A stretch of DNA of 64,000 bases, from the NCBI GenBank assembly GCA_947441065.1, contig CANESI010000008.1:19447-83446 (forward strand), in the 5' to 3' direction. The translations under genes were made by a program, and so were the position numbers. Below, piece by piece: positions 57,105 through 64,000 of this stretch (the first letter of the stretch is position 1; each line of letters begins with the position of its first letter). This DNA comes from Caulobacteraceae bacterium (lineage in GTDB: Bacteria > Pseudomonadota > Alphaproteobacteria > Caulobacterales > Caulobacteraceae). Under the pieces are notes generated by a model, which saw nothing but the letters and a program-made list of their open reading frames with translations, was not told the origin of the DNA and did not search any database.

Positions 57105-57132
57105 CTTGAATGCGGGAGAAAAACCGCCACAT
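57105..57132 (+). promoter_or_regulatory. Possible heat-shock (sigma-32) promoter for lon
   Basis: CTTGAA (57105-57110), 16 bases, then CCACAT (57127-57132), similar to CTTGAA-N12/16-CCCCAT. It lies about 125 bp upstream of lon, a gene usually under sigma-32 control. The spacing is at the long end, so this is tentative. Confidence 0.35.
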
Positions 57133-57255
57133 TGAACATAACCGGTCGCCTGAATTGGCGGTGTGGTGCTCTCCTCGGCCAGAAGGGTCACAGGGCGAGC
57201 GCCTTGTTTATAGGGTCGGACCAAGGCGTACAGGTCTGACCAGGAAGCTGTTGAC

Positions 57256-59655
57256 ATGTCTGATTTGAAAACACTGCCCGTTTTGCCCCTGCGCGATATC
57301 GTCGTGTTTCCGCACATGGTCGTTCCCCTGTTCGTAGGCCGCGAGAAATCGGTCCGCGCGCTCGAAGAGGTCATGCGCGGCGATAAGCAGATCCTGCTCG
57401 CCACCCAGAAAAACTCCGCCGACGATGATCCGGCCCAGAGCGCGATCTATGAGGTCGGCGTGGTCGCCACCGTTCTGCAACTGCTCAAGCTGCCGGATGG
57501 AACCGTTAAGGTGCTGGTCGAGGGCCAGTCGCGGGCGCAGATTATGCGCTTCACAGATCAGGCCGACTATTTTGAAGCCGAGGCTGCCTTGGTCGCCGAT
57601 GAGGCCGGGGAGGGCAGCGAGGCCGAGGCCCTGTCGCGCGCCGTGGTCGAGCAGTTCGAAAACTACGTTAAGCTGAACAAGAAGGTGCCGCCTGAGGCCC
57701 TGTCCGCCATTCCTCAGATCGTTGAGCCCGGCAAGCTGGCCGACTCCATCGCTGCGCACCTTTCGGTCAAGATCGGCGATAAGCAGCAACTTCTGGATAT
57801 TTTCAGCGTCGTAAAGCGCTTGGAAAAGGTCTTTGCCCTGATGGAGGGCGAGATCAGCGTCCTGCAGGTCGAAAAGAAGATCCGCAGCCGTGTGAAGCGG
57901 CAGATGGAAAAGACCCAGCGCGAATATTATCTCAATGAGCAGATGAAGGCGATCCAGCGTGAGTTGGGCGATCAGGACGAGTCTCGCGACGAGTTGCTCG
58001 AGCTGGAAAAGCGCATCAAGAAGACCAAGTTCTCGAAAGAGGCCCGGACCAAGGCCGAAGCGGAGCTGAAGAAGCTGCGCAATATGAGCCCCATGTCCGC
58101 TGAGAGCACGGTTGTCCGCAACTATCTGGACTGGCTGCTGTCCCTGCCATGGGGCAAGGCCAAGACCAAGAAGATCGATGTGGCTGCGGCTGAACGGATA
58201 TTGGATGAGGACCATTACGGCCTTGAGAAGGTCAAGGAGCGCATCCTTGAATATCTCGCCGTTCAGGCCCGGACCAACTCGCTAAAGGGCCCCATCCTTT
58301 GCCTCGTGGGCCCTCCCGGCGTGGGTAAGACCTCTTTGGGCCGGTCCATTGCCAAGGCGACCAGCCGAGAGTTCGTGCGCCTGTCGCTCGGCGGGATGCG
58401 CGATGAGGCCGAAATTCGCGGTCACCGCCGAACCTATATCGGCTCCATGCCCGGTAAGGTCATTCAGGCCATGAAGAAGGCCAAGTCGACCGATCCCTTC
58501 TTCCTGTTCGACGAGATCGACAAGTTGGGCGCTGACTATCGCGGTGACCCGTCATCGGCCCTGCTCGAGGTCTTGGATCCCGAACAGAACGGAACCTTTG
58601 CCGATCACTACCTAGAGGTCGATTACGACCTGTCTCAGGTGATGTTCGTCACGACGGCCAATAGCCTGAACATGCCCCAGCCCCTGCTGGACCGCATGGA
58701 GATCATCCGCATCCCCGGTTATACCGAAGATGAGAAGGTCGAGATCGCCAAACGCCACCTTTTGAGCAAGTTGGCGACCAATCACGGGCTCAAGGCCGAG
58801 GAATGGATCGTTCCAGACGACAGTCTGCGCGACTTGATTCGTTATTACACCCGTGAAGCGGGCGTCCGGTCGCTGGAGCGCGAGCTCGCCAATCTGGCGC
58901 GCAAGACGGTCCGTGACCTTGAGCGTGAAAAGCTGACCTCGATCACCATCGATGCCGCGCGTCTGGATAAATATGCCGGCATTCGTCGCTATCGCTTCGG
59001 CGAGACCGATACTGAGGATCTGATCGGCATGGTGACCGGTCTGGCCTGGACCGAATTTGGCGGTGACATTCTGACCATCGAGGCCGTGCGCATGCCCGGC
59101 AAGGGGCGGATGAGCATCACCGGCAACCTCAAAGAGGTGATGAAGGAGTCGATCTCGGCGGCCAATTCCTATGTCCGCTCGCGTGCCGCGGCCTTCGGCA
59201 TCAAGCCGACCCTGTTTGAGAAAACCGACGTCCACGTCCACGTCCCTGAAGGGGCTACCCCTAAGGACGGACCCTCTGCAGGTGTGGCCATGGCCGTCTC
59301 TATGGTCTCGGTCCTGACCGGGGTTCCTGTGCGCAAGGATCTGGCCATGACCGGCGAGATCACCCTGCGCGGGCGGGTGCTGGCCATTGGTGGCCTGAAG
59401 GAAAAGCTGCTTGCGGCCCTGCGTTCTGGCATCAAGACCGTCCTGATCCCTGAGGAAAACGTCAAGGATTTGGATGACATTCCGGACAATGTGAAGTCCG
59501 CCTTGGAGATCATTCCGGTTGCAACGGTGGACCAGGTTCTGGCTCACGCGTTGGTTCGGCCGCTGACTCCGATCGAATGGATCGAGCCAGATGATTCGGT
59601 TGTGGCGGCTGTAAAGGCCGATGAAGGCGACCAAGACGCCGTAATTACCCACTAA
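57256..59655 (+). CDS. lon: ATP-dependent protease Lon
   Basis: LonA protease of 799 residues that degrades damaged and regulatory proteins (including CcrM, DnaA and SciP in Caulobacter). N-terminal substrate domain LPVLPLRDIVVFPHMVVPLFVGR, Walker A GPPGVGKTSLGRS (about residue 355), Walker B FFLFDEIDKL, and the Ser-Lys dyad in PKDGPSAG (Ser about 677) and LKEKLLAAL. ATG at 57256 with a weak SD. Followed by a strong terminator and hupB. Confidence 0.97.
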   Translation: MSDLKTLPVLPLRDIVVFPHMVVPLFVGREKSVRALEEVMRGDKQILLATQKNSADDDPAQSAIYEVGVVATVLQLLKLPDGTVKVLVEGQSRAQIMRFTDQADYFEAEAALVADEAGEGSEAEALSRAVVEQFENYVKLNKKVPPEALSAIPQIVEPGKLADSIAAHLSVKIGDKQQLLDIFSVVKRLEKVFALMEGEISVLQVEKKIRSRVKRQMEKTQREYYLNEQMKAIQRELGDQDESRDELLELEKRIKKTKFSKEARTKAEAELKKLRNMSPMSAESTVVRNYLDWLLSLPWGKAKTKKIDVAAAERILDEDHYGLEKVKERILEYLAVQARTNSLKGPILCLVGPPGVGKTSLGRSIAKATSREFVRLSLGGMRDEAEIRGHRRTYIGSMPGKVIQAMKKAKSTDPFFLFDEIDKLGADYRGDPSSALLEVLDPEQNGTFADHYLEVDYDLSQVMFVTTANSLNMPQPLLDRMEIIRIPGYTEDEKVEIAKRHLLSKLATNHGLKAEEWIVPDDSLRDLIRYYTREAGVRSLERELANLARKTVRDLEREKLTSITIDAARLDKYAGIRRYRFGETDTEDLIGMVTGLAWTEFGGDILTIEAVRMPGKGRMSITGNLKEVMKESISAANSYVRSRAAAFGIKPTLFEKTDVHVHVPEGATPKDGPSAGVAMAVSMVSVLTGVPVRKDLAMTGEITLRGRVLAIGGLKEKLLAALRSGIKTVLIPEENVKDLDDIPDNVKSALEIIPVATVDQVLAHALVRPLTPIEWIEPDDSVVAAVKADEGDQDAVITH

Positions 59656-59680
59656 ACAGCAAATTAACGGCGATTACCTA

Positions 59681-59711
59681 GGCGGCGCAGAGGATTCTGC
59701 GCCGCCTTTGT
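59681..59711 (+). terminator. Intrinsic terminator after lon
   Basis: Perfect 11-bp stem GGCGGCGCAGA/TCTGCGCCGCC with a GGAT loop, followed by TTTGTTTG. Confidence 0.88.
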
Positions 59712-59798
59712 TTGACGAGGGGGCTTGCCGATGCTCATAGTCCCTCTAGCGCACCGACCATGCAGGATCGTTGCCACATATAGGGTTGGGAGACATTC

Positions 59799-60071
59799 AT
59801 GACGAAAGCCGAACTGGTTGCTGCGATGGCAGACAAGGCTGGATTGACCAAGGTACAGGCCAAAGACGCGCTGGACGCATTTTTGGACTCCGTGACGGAA
59901 TCCCTGAAGAAGGGCGAAGATGTTCGCCTCGTCGGCTTCGGCAGCTTCCTGCCCGTCGACCGTGCCGCTGGTACGGCCCGCAATCCTCGCACCGGTGAGA
60001 CCGTTGCACGGGCTGCGGCCAAGACCGCGCGCTTTAAGGTGGGTGAAGGACTGAAGTCCGCTCTGAACTAA
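59799..60071 (+). CDS. hupB: DNA-binding protein HU-beta
   Basis: Histone-like nucleoid protein of 90 residues: MTKAELVAAMADKAGLTK, VRLVGFGSF and the DNA-inserting arm ARNPRTGET. GGGAG precedes the ATG. The clpX-lon-hupB order is widely conserved. Its N-terminus and arm match HupB rather than IHF. Confidence 0.96.
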   Translation: MTKAELVAAMADKAGLTKVQAKDALDAFLDSVTESLKKGEDVRLVGFGSFLPVDRAAGTARNPRTGETVARAAAKTARFKVGEGLKSALN

Positions 60072-60094
60072 GAGCACCTTCAAGAATGAGATCA

Positions 60095-60127
60095 AAAGGG
60101 TGGGCGCACTAGCGCTCACCCTTTTTC
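60095..60127 (+). terminator. Intrinsic terminator after hupB
   Basis: Stem AGGGTGGGCGC/GCGCTCACCCT with one G-T pair and a short loop, then TTTTT. Confidence 0.85.
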
Positions 60128-60171
60128 ATGACTAGAAGACCAGATCGAAGCGGGCTAAAGGTCCGTTCGTC

Positions 60172-60248
60172 GGGCGGCTAGCTCAGCTGGTCAGAGCACC
60201 TCGTTTACACCGAGGGGGTCGGGGGTTCGAACCCCTCGCCGCCCACCA
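60172..60248 (+). tRNA. tRNA-Val (TAC)
   Basis: Acceptor GGGCGGC/GCCGCCC, anticodon stem CCTCG/CGAGG with loop TTTACAC (TAC), T arm GGGGGTTCGAACCCC and encoded CCA. Confidence 0.96.
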
Positions 60249-60395
60249 GCCTTCGCTCTTCGAGCTTCGGCTAGGCAAGCCATCGTCAGCATAATCTCTA
60301 AACGACAGACAAGGTCCTGCGGCTCGCGTGAGCGCAGGATGGCTGCGGTCTGTGCCTCGGAGTCGGGGCAGTTGGAATTTAAAGGAGAGGGTCGG

Positions 60396-60423
60396 CGCCA
60401 CTTCCCGGCTTGGGAAAGTGGCG
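60396..60423. repeat. Inverted repeat overlapping the tRNA-Asp 3' end
   Basis: CGCCACTTCCC ... GGGAAAGTGGCG is an 11-bp inverted repeat with a single bulge. Its right arm covers the encoded CCA of tRNA-Asp on the reverse strand. It may be a terminator or processing signal, but no U tract follows. The rest of 60249-60418 shows no gene. Confidence 0.5.
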
Positions 60424-60495
60424 CGAGTGACGGGACTCGAACCCGCGACCTTCGGCGTGACAGGCCGACGCTCTAACCAACTGAGCTACACCCGC
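60419..60495 (-). tRNA. tRNA-Asp (GTC)
   Basis: Reverse-strand cloverleaf: acceptor GCGGGTG/CACTCGC (one G-T pair), anticodon GTC in loop CTGTCAC, T arm CGGGTTCGAGTCCCG and encoded CCA. It is convergent with tRNA-Val. Confidence 0.95.
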
Positions 60496-60674
60496 ATCGG
60501 CCGCGCCCGAAAGCAACGGCGGCGTGAGGCGCGGTTGATAGGGCGGGGGCAGGGACCTGTCAACAGACAAGTTGGGTTCATCTAACGGTTCTGTGGATGG
60601 AATTGAAGCCTGCCGCCCAGCGCCTGATTTGGCCACGGGTTAATGCGTGTTTCGTTAGGTGCGCAGAGATTAAA

Positions 60675-60702
60675 TTGCCTGCAAAGAGAGGAAAACTATC
60701 TA
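60675..60702 (+). promoter_or_regulatory. Possible promoter of the nuo operon
   Basis: TTGCCT (60675-60680), 16 bases, TATCTA (60697-60702), about 120 bp upstream of nuoA in an otherwise gene-free stretch (60496-60822). The match is moderate. Confidence 0.3.
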
Positions 60703-60822
60703 AATCGGTAAGGCTCAGTTTGAAGCAACGACAGGCTTGGGCTACAAGGCCTGCGAGTCGATCTTCAAGCGTTGCCGTCTTTGGTGGCGATGGGCTTAGA
60801 AGGTCAGGGGCAAGAGGGCCAG

Positions 60823-61200
60823 ATGAACGGATTTTTGCTGCAATATCTGCCGATCGTCATCTTTCTCGGCATCGCGACGGTGCTGGGCTTGGGGTTCATC
60901 CTTGCGGCAGCGATCCTAGCCCCCAAGGCTCCCGATCCTGAAAAGTTGTCGGCCTATGAGTGCGGGTTCAACGCCTTTGACGATGCGCGCATGAAGTTTG
61001 ACGTGCGCTTCTATCTGGTCTCGATCCTGTTCATCATTTTCGATCTAGAAGTGGCGTTCCTGTTTCCTTGGGCGGTGAGCCTGATGAAGCTGCCGCAAGA
61101 GGTTCAGCCCTTTGCCTTTTGGTCGATGATGACCTTCCTCGGCGTTCTGACCGTCGGGTTCATTTATGAGTGGAAAAAGGGAGCCCTAGAATGGGAGTGA
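60823..61200 (+). CDS. nuoA: NADH-quinone oxidoreductase subunit A
   Basis: Membrane subunit of complex I, 125 residues with three transmembrane helices. Conserved loop [43 protein letters not shown] contains the TM3-adjacent Cys and acidic residues. GAGGG lies four bases before ATG 60823. First gene of the nuo operon, overlapping nuoB by 10 bp. Confidence 0.96.
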   Translation: MNGFLLQYLPIVIFLGIATVLGLGFILAAAILAPKAPDPEKLSAYECGFNAFDDARMKFDVRFYLVSILFIIFDLEVAFLFPWAVSLMKLPQEVQPFAFWSMMTFLGVLTVGFIYEWKKGALEWE

Positions 61201-61775
61201 CCCTACCGGCCCAATCAGGCCTGTTGAAACCCGCCCAGTCGGGCGCGACATCAACGGTCGAGGGCTATAACCCCAAGCTGCATGATCCGTTCTTTGACGG
61301 TGTCTCGGACCAGTTGGCAGACAAGGGCTTTGTCCTCGCCGCTGCCGATGACCTCATCACTTGGGCGCGCACCGGTTCGCTGATGTGGATGACCTTTGGT
61401 CTGGCCTGCTGCGCCGTGGAAATGATGCAGGCCTCGATGCCGCGTTATGACCTTGAGCGTTATGGTTTTGCCCCGCGCGCCAGCCCGCGTCAGTCTGACG
61501 TCATGATCGTTGCGGGTACCTTGACCAACAAGATGGCTCCAGCCCTGCGCAAGGTCTATGACCAGATGCCAGAGCCGCGCTACGTCATCTCGATGGGCTC
61601 CTGCGCCAATGGCGGCGGCTATTACTATTTCAGCTATTCGGTCGTTCGCGGCTGTGACCGCGTTGTGCCCGTGGACATCTATGTCCCTGGCTGCCCGCCC
61701 ACGGCCGAAGCGCTGGTTTATGGCGTGCTGCAACTGCAAAAGAAGATCCGTCGCACGGGGTCCATTGAACGATGA
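61191..61775 (+). CDS. nuoB: NADH-quinone oxidoreductase subunit B
   Basis: Peripheral complex I subunit carrying cluster N2, which passes electrons to quinone. Cluster ligands: the adjacent Cys pair in [12 protein letters not shown], the Cys in [12 protein letters not shown], and the Cys in [11 protein letters not shown]. 194 residues. ATG 61191 lies within the nuoA end; AAGGGAG is seven bases upstream. Overlaps nuoC by ATGA. Confidence 0.97.
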   Translation: MGVTLPAQSGLLKPAQSGATSTVEGYNPKLHDPFFDGVSDQLADKGFVLAAADDLITWARTGSLMWMTFGLACCAVEMMQASMPRYDLERYGFAPRASPRQSDVMIVAGTLTNKMAPALRKVYDQMPEPRYVISMGSCANGGGYYYFSYSVVRGCDRVVPVDIYVPGCPPTAEALVYGVLQLQKKIRRTGSIER

Positions 61776-62383
61776 GCATCGTGACCACAGAGCGTCTGGC
61801 TGCGCTGGCCGAACAGATCACCGCCAAGGCAGCTGGGGCCGTCACCGGTTCCACCATCGCCTTTGGGGAATTGAACATCGAGGCGCGGGCCGATCAGATC
61901 GTTCCGCTGCTAACCCTGTTGAAGGACGATGCAGACTTTCAGTTCCAGCAACTGATTGAGCTGTGCGGCGTTGACTATCCAGAGCGCCCCCTGCGGTTTG
62001 ATGTGGTCTATCTGCTCCTGTCCTTGACCAAGAATCTGCGCCTGCGGATTAAGGTTCAGACCGATGAGGACACAGCGGTGCCATCGGTCACGGGCGTCTA
62101 TCCCAATGCCGATTGGTGCGAGCGCGAGACCTTCGACATGTACGGCGTGTTTTTCTCAGGGCACCCAGACCTTCGCCGCATCCTGACCGACTATGGCTTT
62201 CATGGTCACCCGCTGCGCAAAGACTTCCCGATGACCGGCTATGTCGAGGTTCGTTATGACGACTCGCTCAAGCGCGTGGTCTACGAGCCGGTGAAGATCA
62301 CCGAATATCGTGCGTTCGATTTCCTCAGCCCATGGGAAGGCGCGCAATATGCCCTTCCGGGCGACGAAAAGGCGAAGGTTTAA
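61772..62383 (+). CDS. nuoC: NADH-quinone oxidoreductase subunit C
   Basis: 30-kDa-type subunit of complex I, 203 residues. Diagnostic blocks [50 protein letters not shown] near residues 110-160. Not fused to NuoD. Start coupled to nuoB through ATGA. Confidence 0.96.
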   Translation: MSIVTTERLAALAEQITAKAAGAVTGSTIAFGELNIEARADQIVPLLTLLKDDADFQFQQLIELCGVDYPERPLRFDVVYLLLSLTKNLRLRIKVQTDEDTAVPSVTGVYPNADWCERETFDMYGVFFSGHPDLRRILTDYGFHGHPLRKDFPMTGYVEVRYDDSLKRVVYEPVKITEYRAFDFLSPWEGAQYALPGDEKAKV

Positions 62384-62387
62384 GCCC

Positions 62388-63632
62388 ATGGCTGATGACA
62401 TGACCCCGCTGCCGACTGTGGTCTCTGCCGAGGCTGATGTGGCCTTGGTGACAGAAACCAAGGTTCGTAAGTTCAACATCAATTTCGGGCCTCAGCACCC
62501 CGCCGCCCACGGCGTTCTGCGCCTAGTGCTTGAGCTGGACGGCGAAGTGGTTGAGCGGGTGGACCCCCATATTGGTCTACTCCATCGCGGCACCGAAAAG
62601 CTGATCGAAGCGCGGACCTATCTGCAGAACACGCCCTATTTCGACCGCCTCGACTATGTGGCGCCGATGAATCAGGAGCATGCCTTCGTTCTAGCCATCG
62701 AAAAGATGCTCGGCCTGGCCGTGCCCAAGCGGGCGCAGCTGATCCGGGTTCTGTTCTCCGAGATCGGCCGCATCCTGTCGCACCTGCTGAACGTGACGAC
62801 CCAAGCCATGGATGTGGGCGCTCTGACCCCGCCGCTCTGGGGCTTTGAACAGCGCGAAAAGCTGATGGTGTTCTATGAACGGGCTTGCGGTGCCCGTCTG
62901 CACGCCAACTATTTCCGTCCCGGCGGTGTTCACCAAGATCTGCCCGAAGCGCTGATTGCGGATATTGACGCCTGGTGCGTCGCGTTCCCGAACTATATGC
63001 GCGACATGGACGACCTGATCACCGGCAACCGGATTTTCAAGCAGCGTAATGTCGATATTGGCGTGGTGACCCGTCAGGAGGCTCTGGATTGGGGCTTCTC
63101 CGGCGTCATGGTGCGCGGCTCCGGCATTGCATGGGACCTGCGTCGCAACCAGCCTTACGAGTGCTATGACGAGCTGGAATTCGATATTCCGCTCGGCAAG
63201 AACGGCGACTGCTACGATCGCTACCTGTGCCGCATGGAAGAGATGCGCCAGTCGGTGCGGATCATGCGTCAGTGCGTCGCTAAGCTGGCCGAGACGCCGG
63301 GTCCCGTCATGACCGAAGACTATAAGGTCGTTCCACCGCGCCGCGCCGATATGAAGCGGTCGATGGAAGCCCTGATCCATCACTTCAAGCTCTATACCGA
63401 AGGCTTCCATGTGCCTGCCGGTGAAGTCTATGCCTGCGTTGAAGCGCCCAAGGGTGAGTTCGGCGTGTTCTTGGTCGCTGATGGCTCGAACAAGCCCTAT
63501 CGCTGCAAGATCCGGGCGCCGGGCTTCCATCACCTTCAGTCGATGGACTGGATGAACCGAGGGCACATGCTGGCCGACGTCAGCGCCATTCTCGGGTCGC
63601 TGGATATTGTTTTCGGAGAGGTTGACCGATGA
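62388..63632 (+). CDS. nuoD: NADH-quinone oxidoreductase subunit D
   Basis: 49-kDa-type subunit forming the quinone site with NuoB; 414 residues. [60 protein letters not shown] and the C-terminal DIVFGEVDR are family hallmarks. ATG 62388 lies four bases after the nuoC stop with AAGG upstream. Its stop overlaps the following small gene by ATGA. Confidence 0.97.
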   Translation: MADDMTPLPTVVSAEADVALVTETKVRKFNINFGPQHPAAHGVLRLVLELDGEVVERVDPHIGLLHRGTEKLIEARTYLQNTPYFDRLDYVAPMNQEHAFVLAIEKMLGLAVPKRAQLIRVLFSEIGRILSHLLNVTTQAMDVGALTPPLWGFEQREKLMVFYERACGARLHANYFRPGGVHQDLPEALIADIDAWCVAFPNYMRDMDDLITGNRIFKQRNVDIGVVTRQEALDWGFSGVMVRGSGIAWDLRRNQPYECYDELEFDIPLGKNGDCYDRYLCRMEEMRQSVRIMRQCVAKLAETPGPVMTEDYKVVPPRRADMKRSMEALIHHFKLYTEGFHVPAGEVYACVEAPKGEFGVFLVADGSNKPYRCKIRAPGFHHLQSMDWMNRGHMLADVSAILGSLDIVFGEVDR

Positions 63633-63964
63633 GCGCAGTTGCTTTGGTCCAGGGTCAACTGGATGCCTATAATGCGCAGGATGTTGACGCCCTGTGCAGC
63701 TTCTATGCCGACGATGTCATTGTTTCGGACCTGAATGCGACGCCGAACCTGCATGGGCTGAAGGCCTATCATGAGCGTCATGTCGGCCTGTTCGCCCAGT
63801 TCCCACAGAACCAGGCAGAGCTCGTCTCGCGGATCGTCATCGGCAATACCGTGATTGATCATGAGCGCGTGCTGCGCAATCCCGAGGCGGTGCCTTTCGA
63901 GGTGGCGGCCATCTACACTATCGTTGGTGACAAGATCGCCCGCGTTGATTTCGTGAAGGCCTAA
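63629..63964 (+). CDS. SnoaL/NTF2-like protein inside the nuo operon
   Basis: 111 residues of the SnoaL-like/NTF2 cone-barrel superfamily: [46 protein letters not shown] and [18 protein letters not shown]. It is coupled to nuoD by ATGA and lies 3 bp before nuoE, so it is part of the operon. Not a recognised complex I subunit; function unknown (enzyme, chaperone or ligand-binding protein). Confidence 0.85.
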   Translation: MSAVALVQGQLDAYNAQDVDALCSFYADDVIVSDLNATPNLHGLKAYHERHVGLFAQFPQNQAELVSRIVIGNTVIDHERVLRNPEAVPFEVAAIYTIVGDKIARVDFVKA

Positions 63965-63967
63965 GGC

Positions 63968-64000
63968 ATGTCCGTTCGTCGTCTTGCCAAAGACCAGCCC
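63968..64000 (+). CDS. nuoE: NuoE N-terminus (truncated by window end)
   Basis: ATG with GG upstream opens a frame reading MSVRRLAKDQP, resembling alphaproteobacterial NuoE N-termini. Only 11 codons are visible; the identification rests on operon position after nuoD and this short match. Confidence 0.65.
   Translation, partial: MSVRRLAKDQP

Noticed and set aside
60249..60418. Small RNA or gene between tRNA-Val and tRNA-Asp
   Set aside because: A GC-rich hairpin (CCTGCG...CGCAGG) is present, but no promoter or T tract supports an RNA gene.

Overview
This GC-rich window comes from an alphaproteobacterium and most likely a member of Caulobacterales. Three kinds of evidence point there. A PopZ-type polar organizing protein lies between a TolC-family gene and valS. 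A FliX flagellar regulator is divergent from flgI and followed by dksA and gltX. Other typical alphaproteobacterial features include a single-cysteine DksA, a leucyl-transferase (bpt), a small NDUFS4-like complex I subunit and a NuoA-E operon. The species is not identified.

Layout. 1-8.3 kb: end of a DEAD-box helicase, an uncharacterised VDWSA-type protein, bpt, motB, a flavin reductase, a hydroxyisobutyrate-dehydrogenase-like enzyme and a tight ygfZ-tag-rnhB operon. Three kinds of palindromic intergenic repeat are inserted here. 8.3-14 kb: a forward run of glycosyltransferase 9, a dihydroorotase-like enzyme, a feruloyl-CoA-synthase-like ligase and a TPP-dependent enzyme. 14-19.8 kb: a secreted cysteine-repeat protein, a metallo-hydrolase and the flagellar block flgI-cheL-flbY divergent from fliX-dksA. 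A sigma-54 promoter is readable upstream of flgI. 19.9-33 kb: gltX, mfd, phaC (reverse), a lipoprotein, an aminotransferase, hom, glpX, recJ and tRNA-Glu. 33-38.3 kb: a class III aminotransferase/amidase pair, a double cold-shock protein, a DUF192 protein, a thioesterase, tRNA-Pro, the NDUFS4-like gene and tRNA-Arg.

38.3-48.4 kb is the most accessory stretch. An AT-richer OLD-family ATPase/TOPRIM gene sits next to tRNA-Arg. Next come metC, an orphan amino-acid-binding lipoprotein and a cysK-sseA-Rieske operon whose Rieske protein has reversed domain order. A ChrR-like protein lacking its zinc cysteines, an SDR and glyoxalase I follow. A phosphatase-like gene is bracketed by a 119-bp duplication of the glyoxalase 3' end, and then comes a yodC-like gene.

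48.5-64 kb returns to conserved core: tRNA-Asn, tRNA-Cys, a degenerate Pcm-like protein, tolC, popZ, valS, a HAD phosphatase, clpX-lon-hupB (ATP-dependent proteolysis and nucleoid protein), tRNA-Val, tRNA-Asp and the start of the nuo (complex I) operon, which carries a SnoaL-like gene between nuoD and nuoE.

No CRISPR array, transposase, integrase or rRNA gene was seen. The genome is compact: several genes are coupled by ATGA/GTGA overlaps, and three convergent pairs share one CTAG as both stop codons. I did not find a clear multi-gene novel system. The best candidates for new biology are the Cys-repeat secreted protein, the SRPBCC-then-Rieske fusion, the phosphatase cassette in the duplicated gloA end, the OLD gene and the histone-H1-like tail on PhaC.
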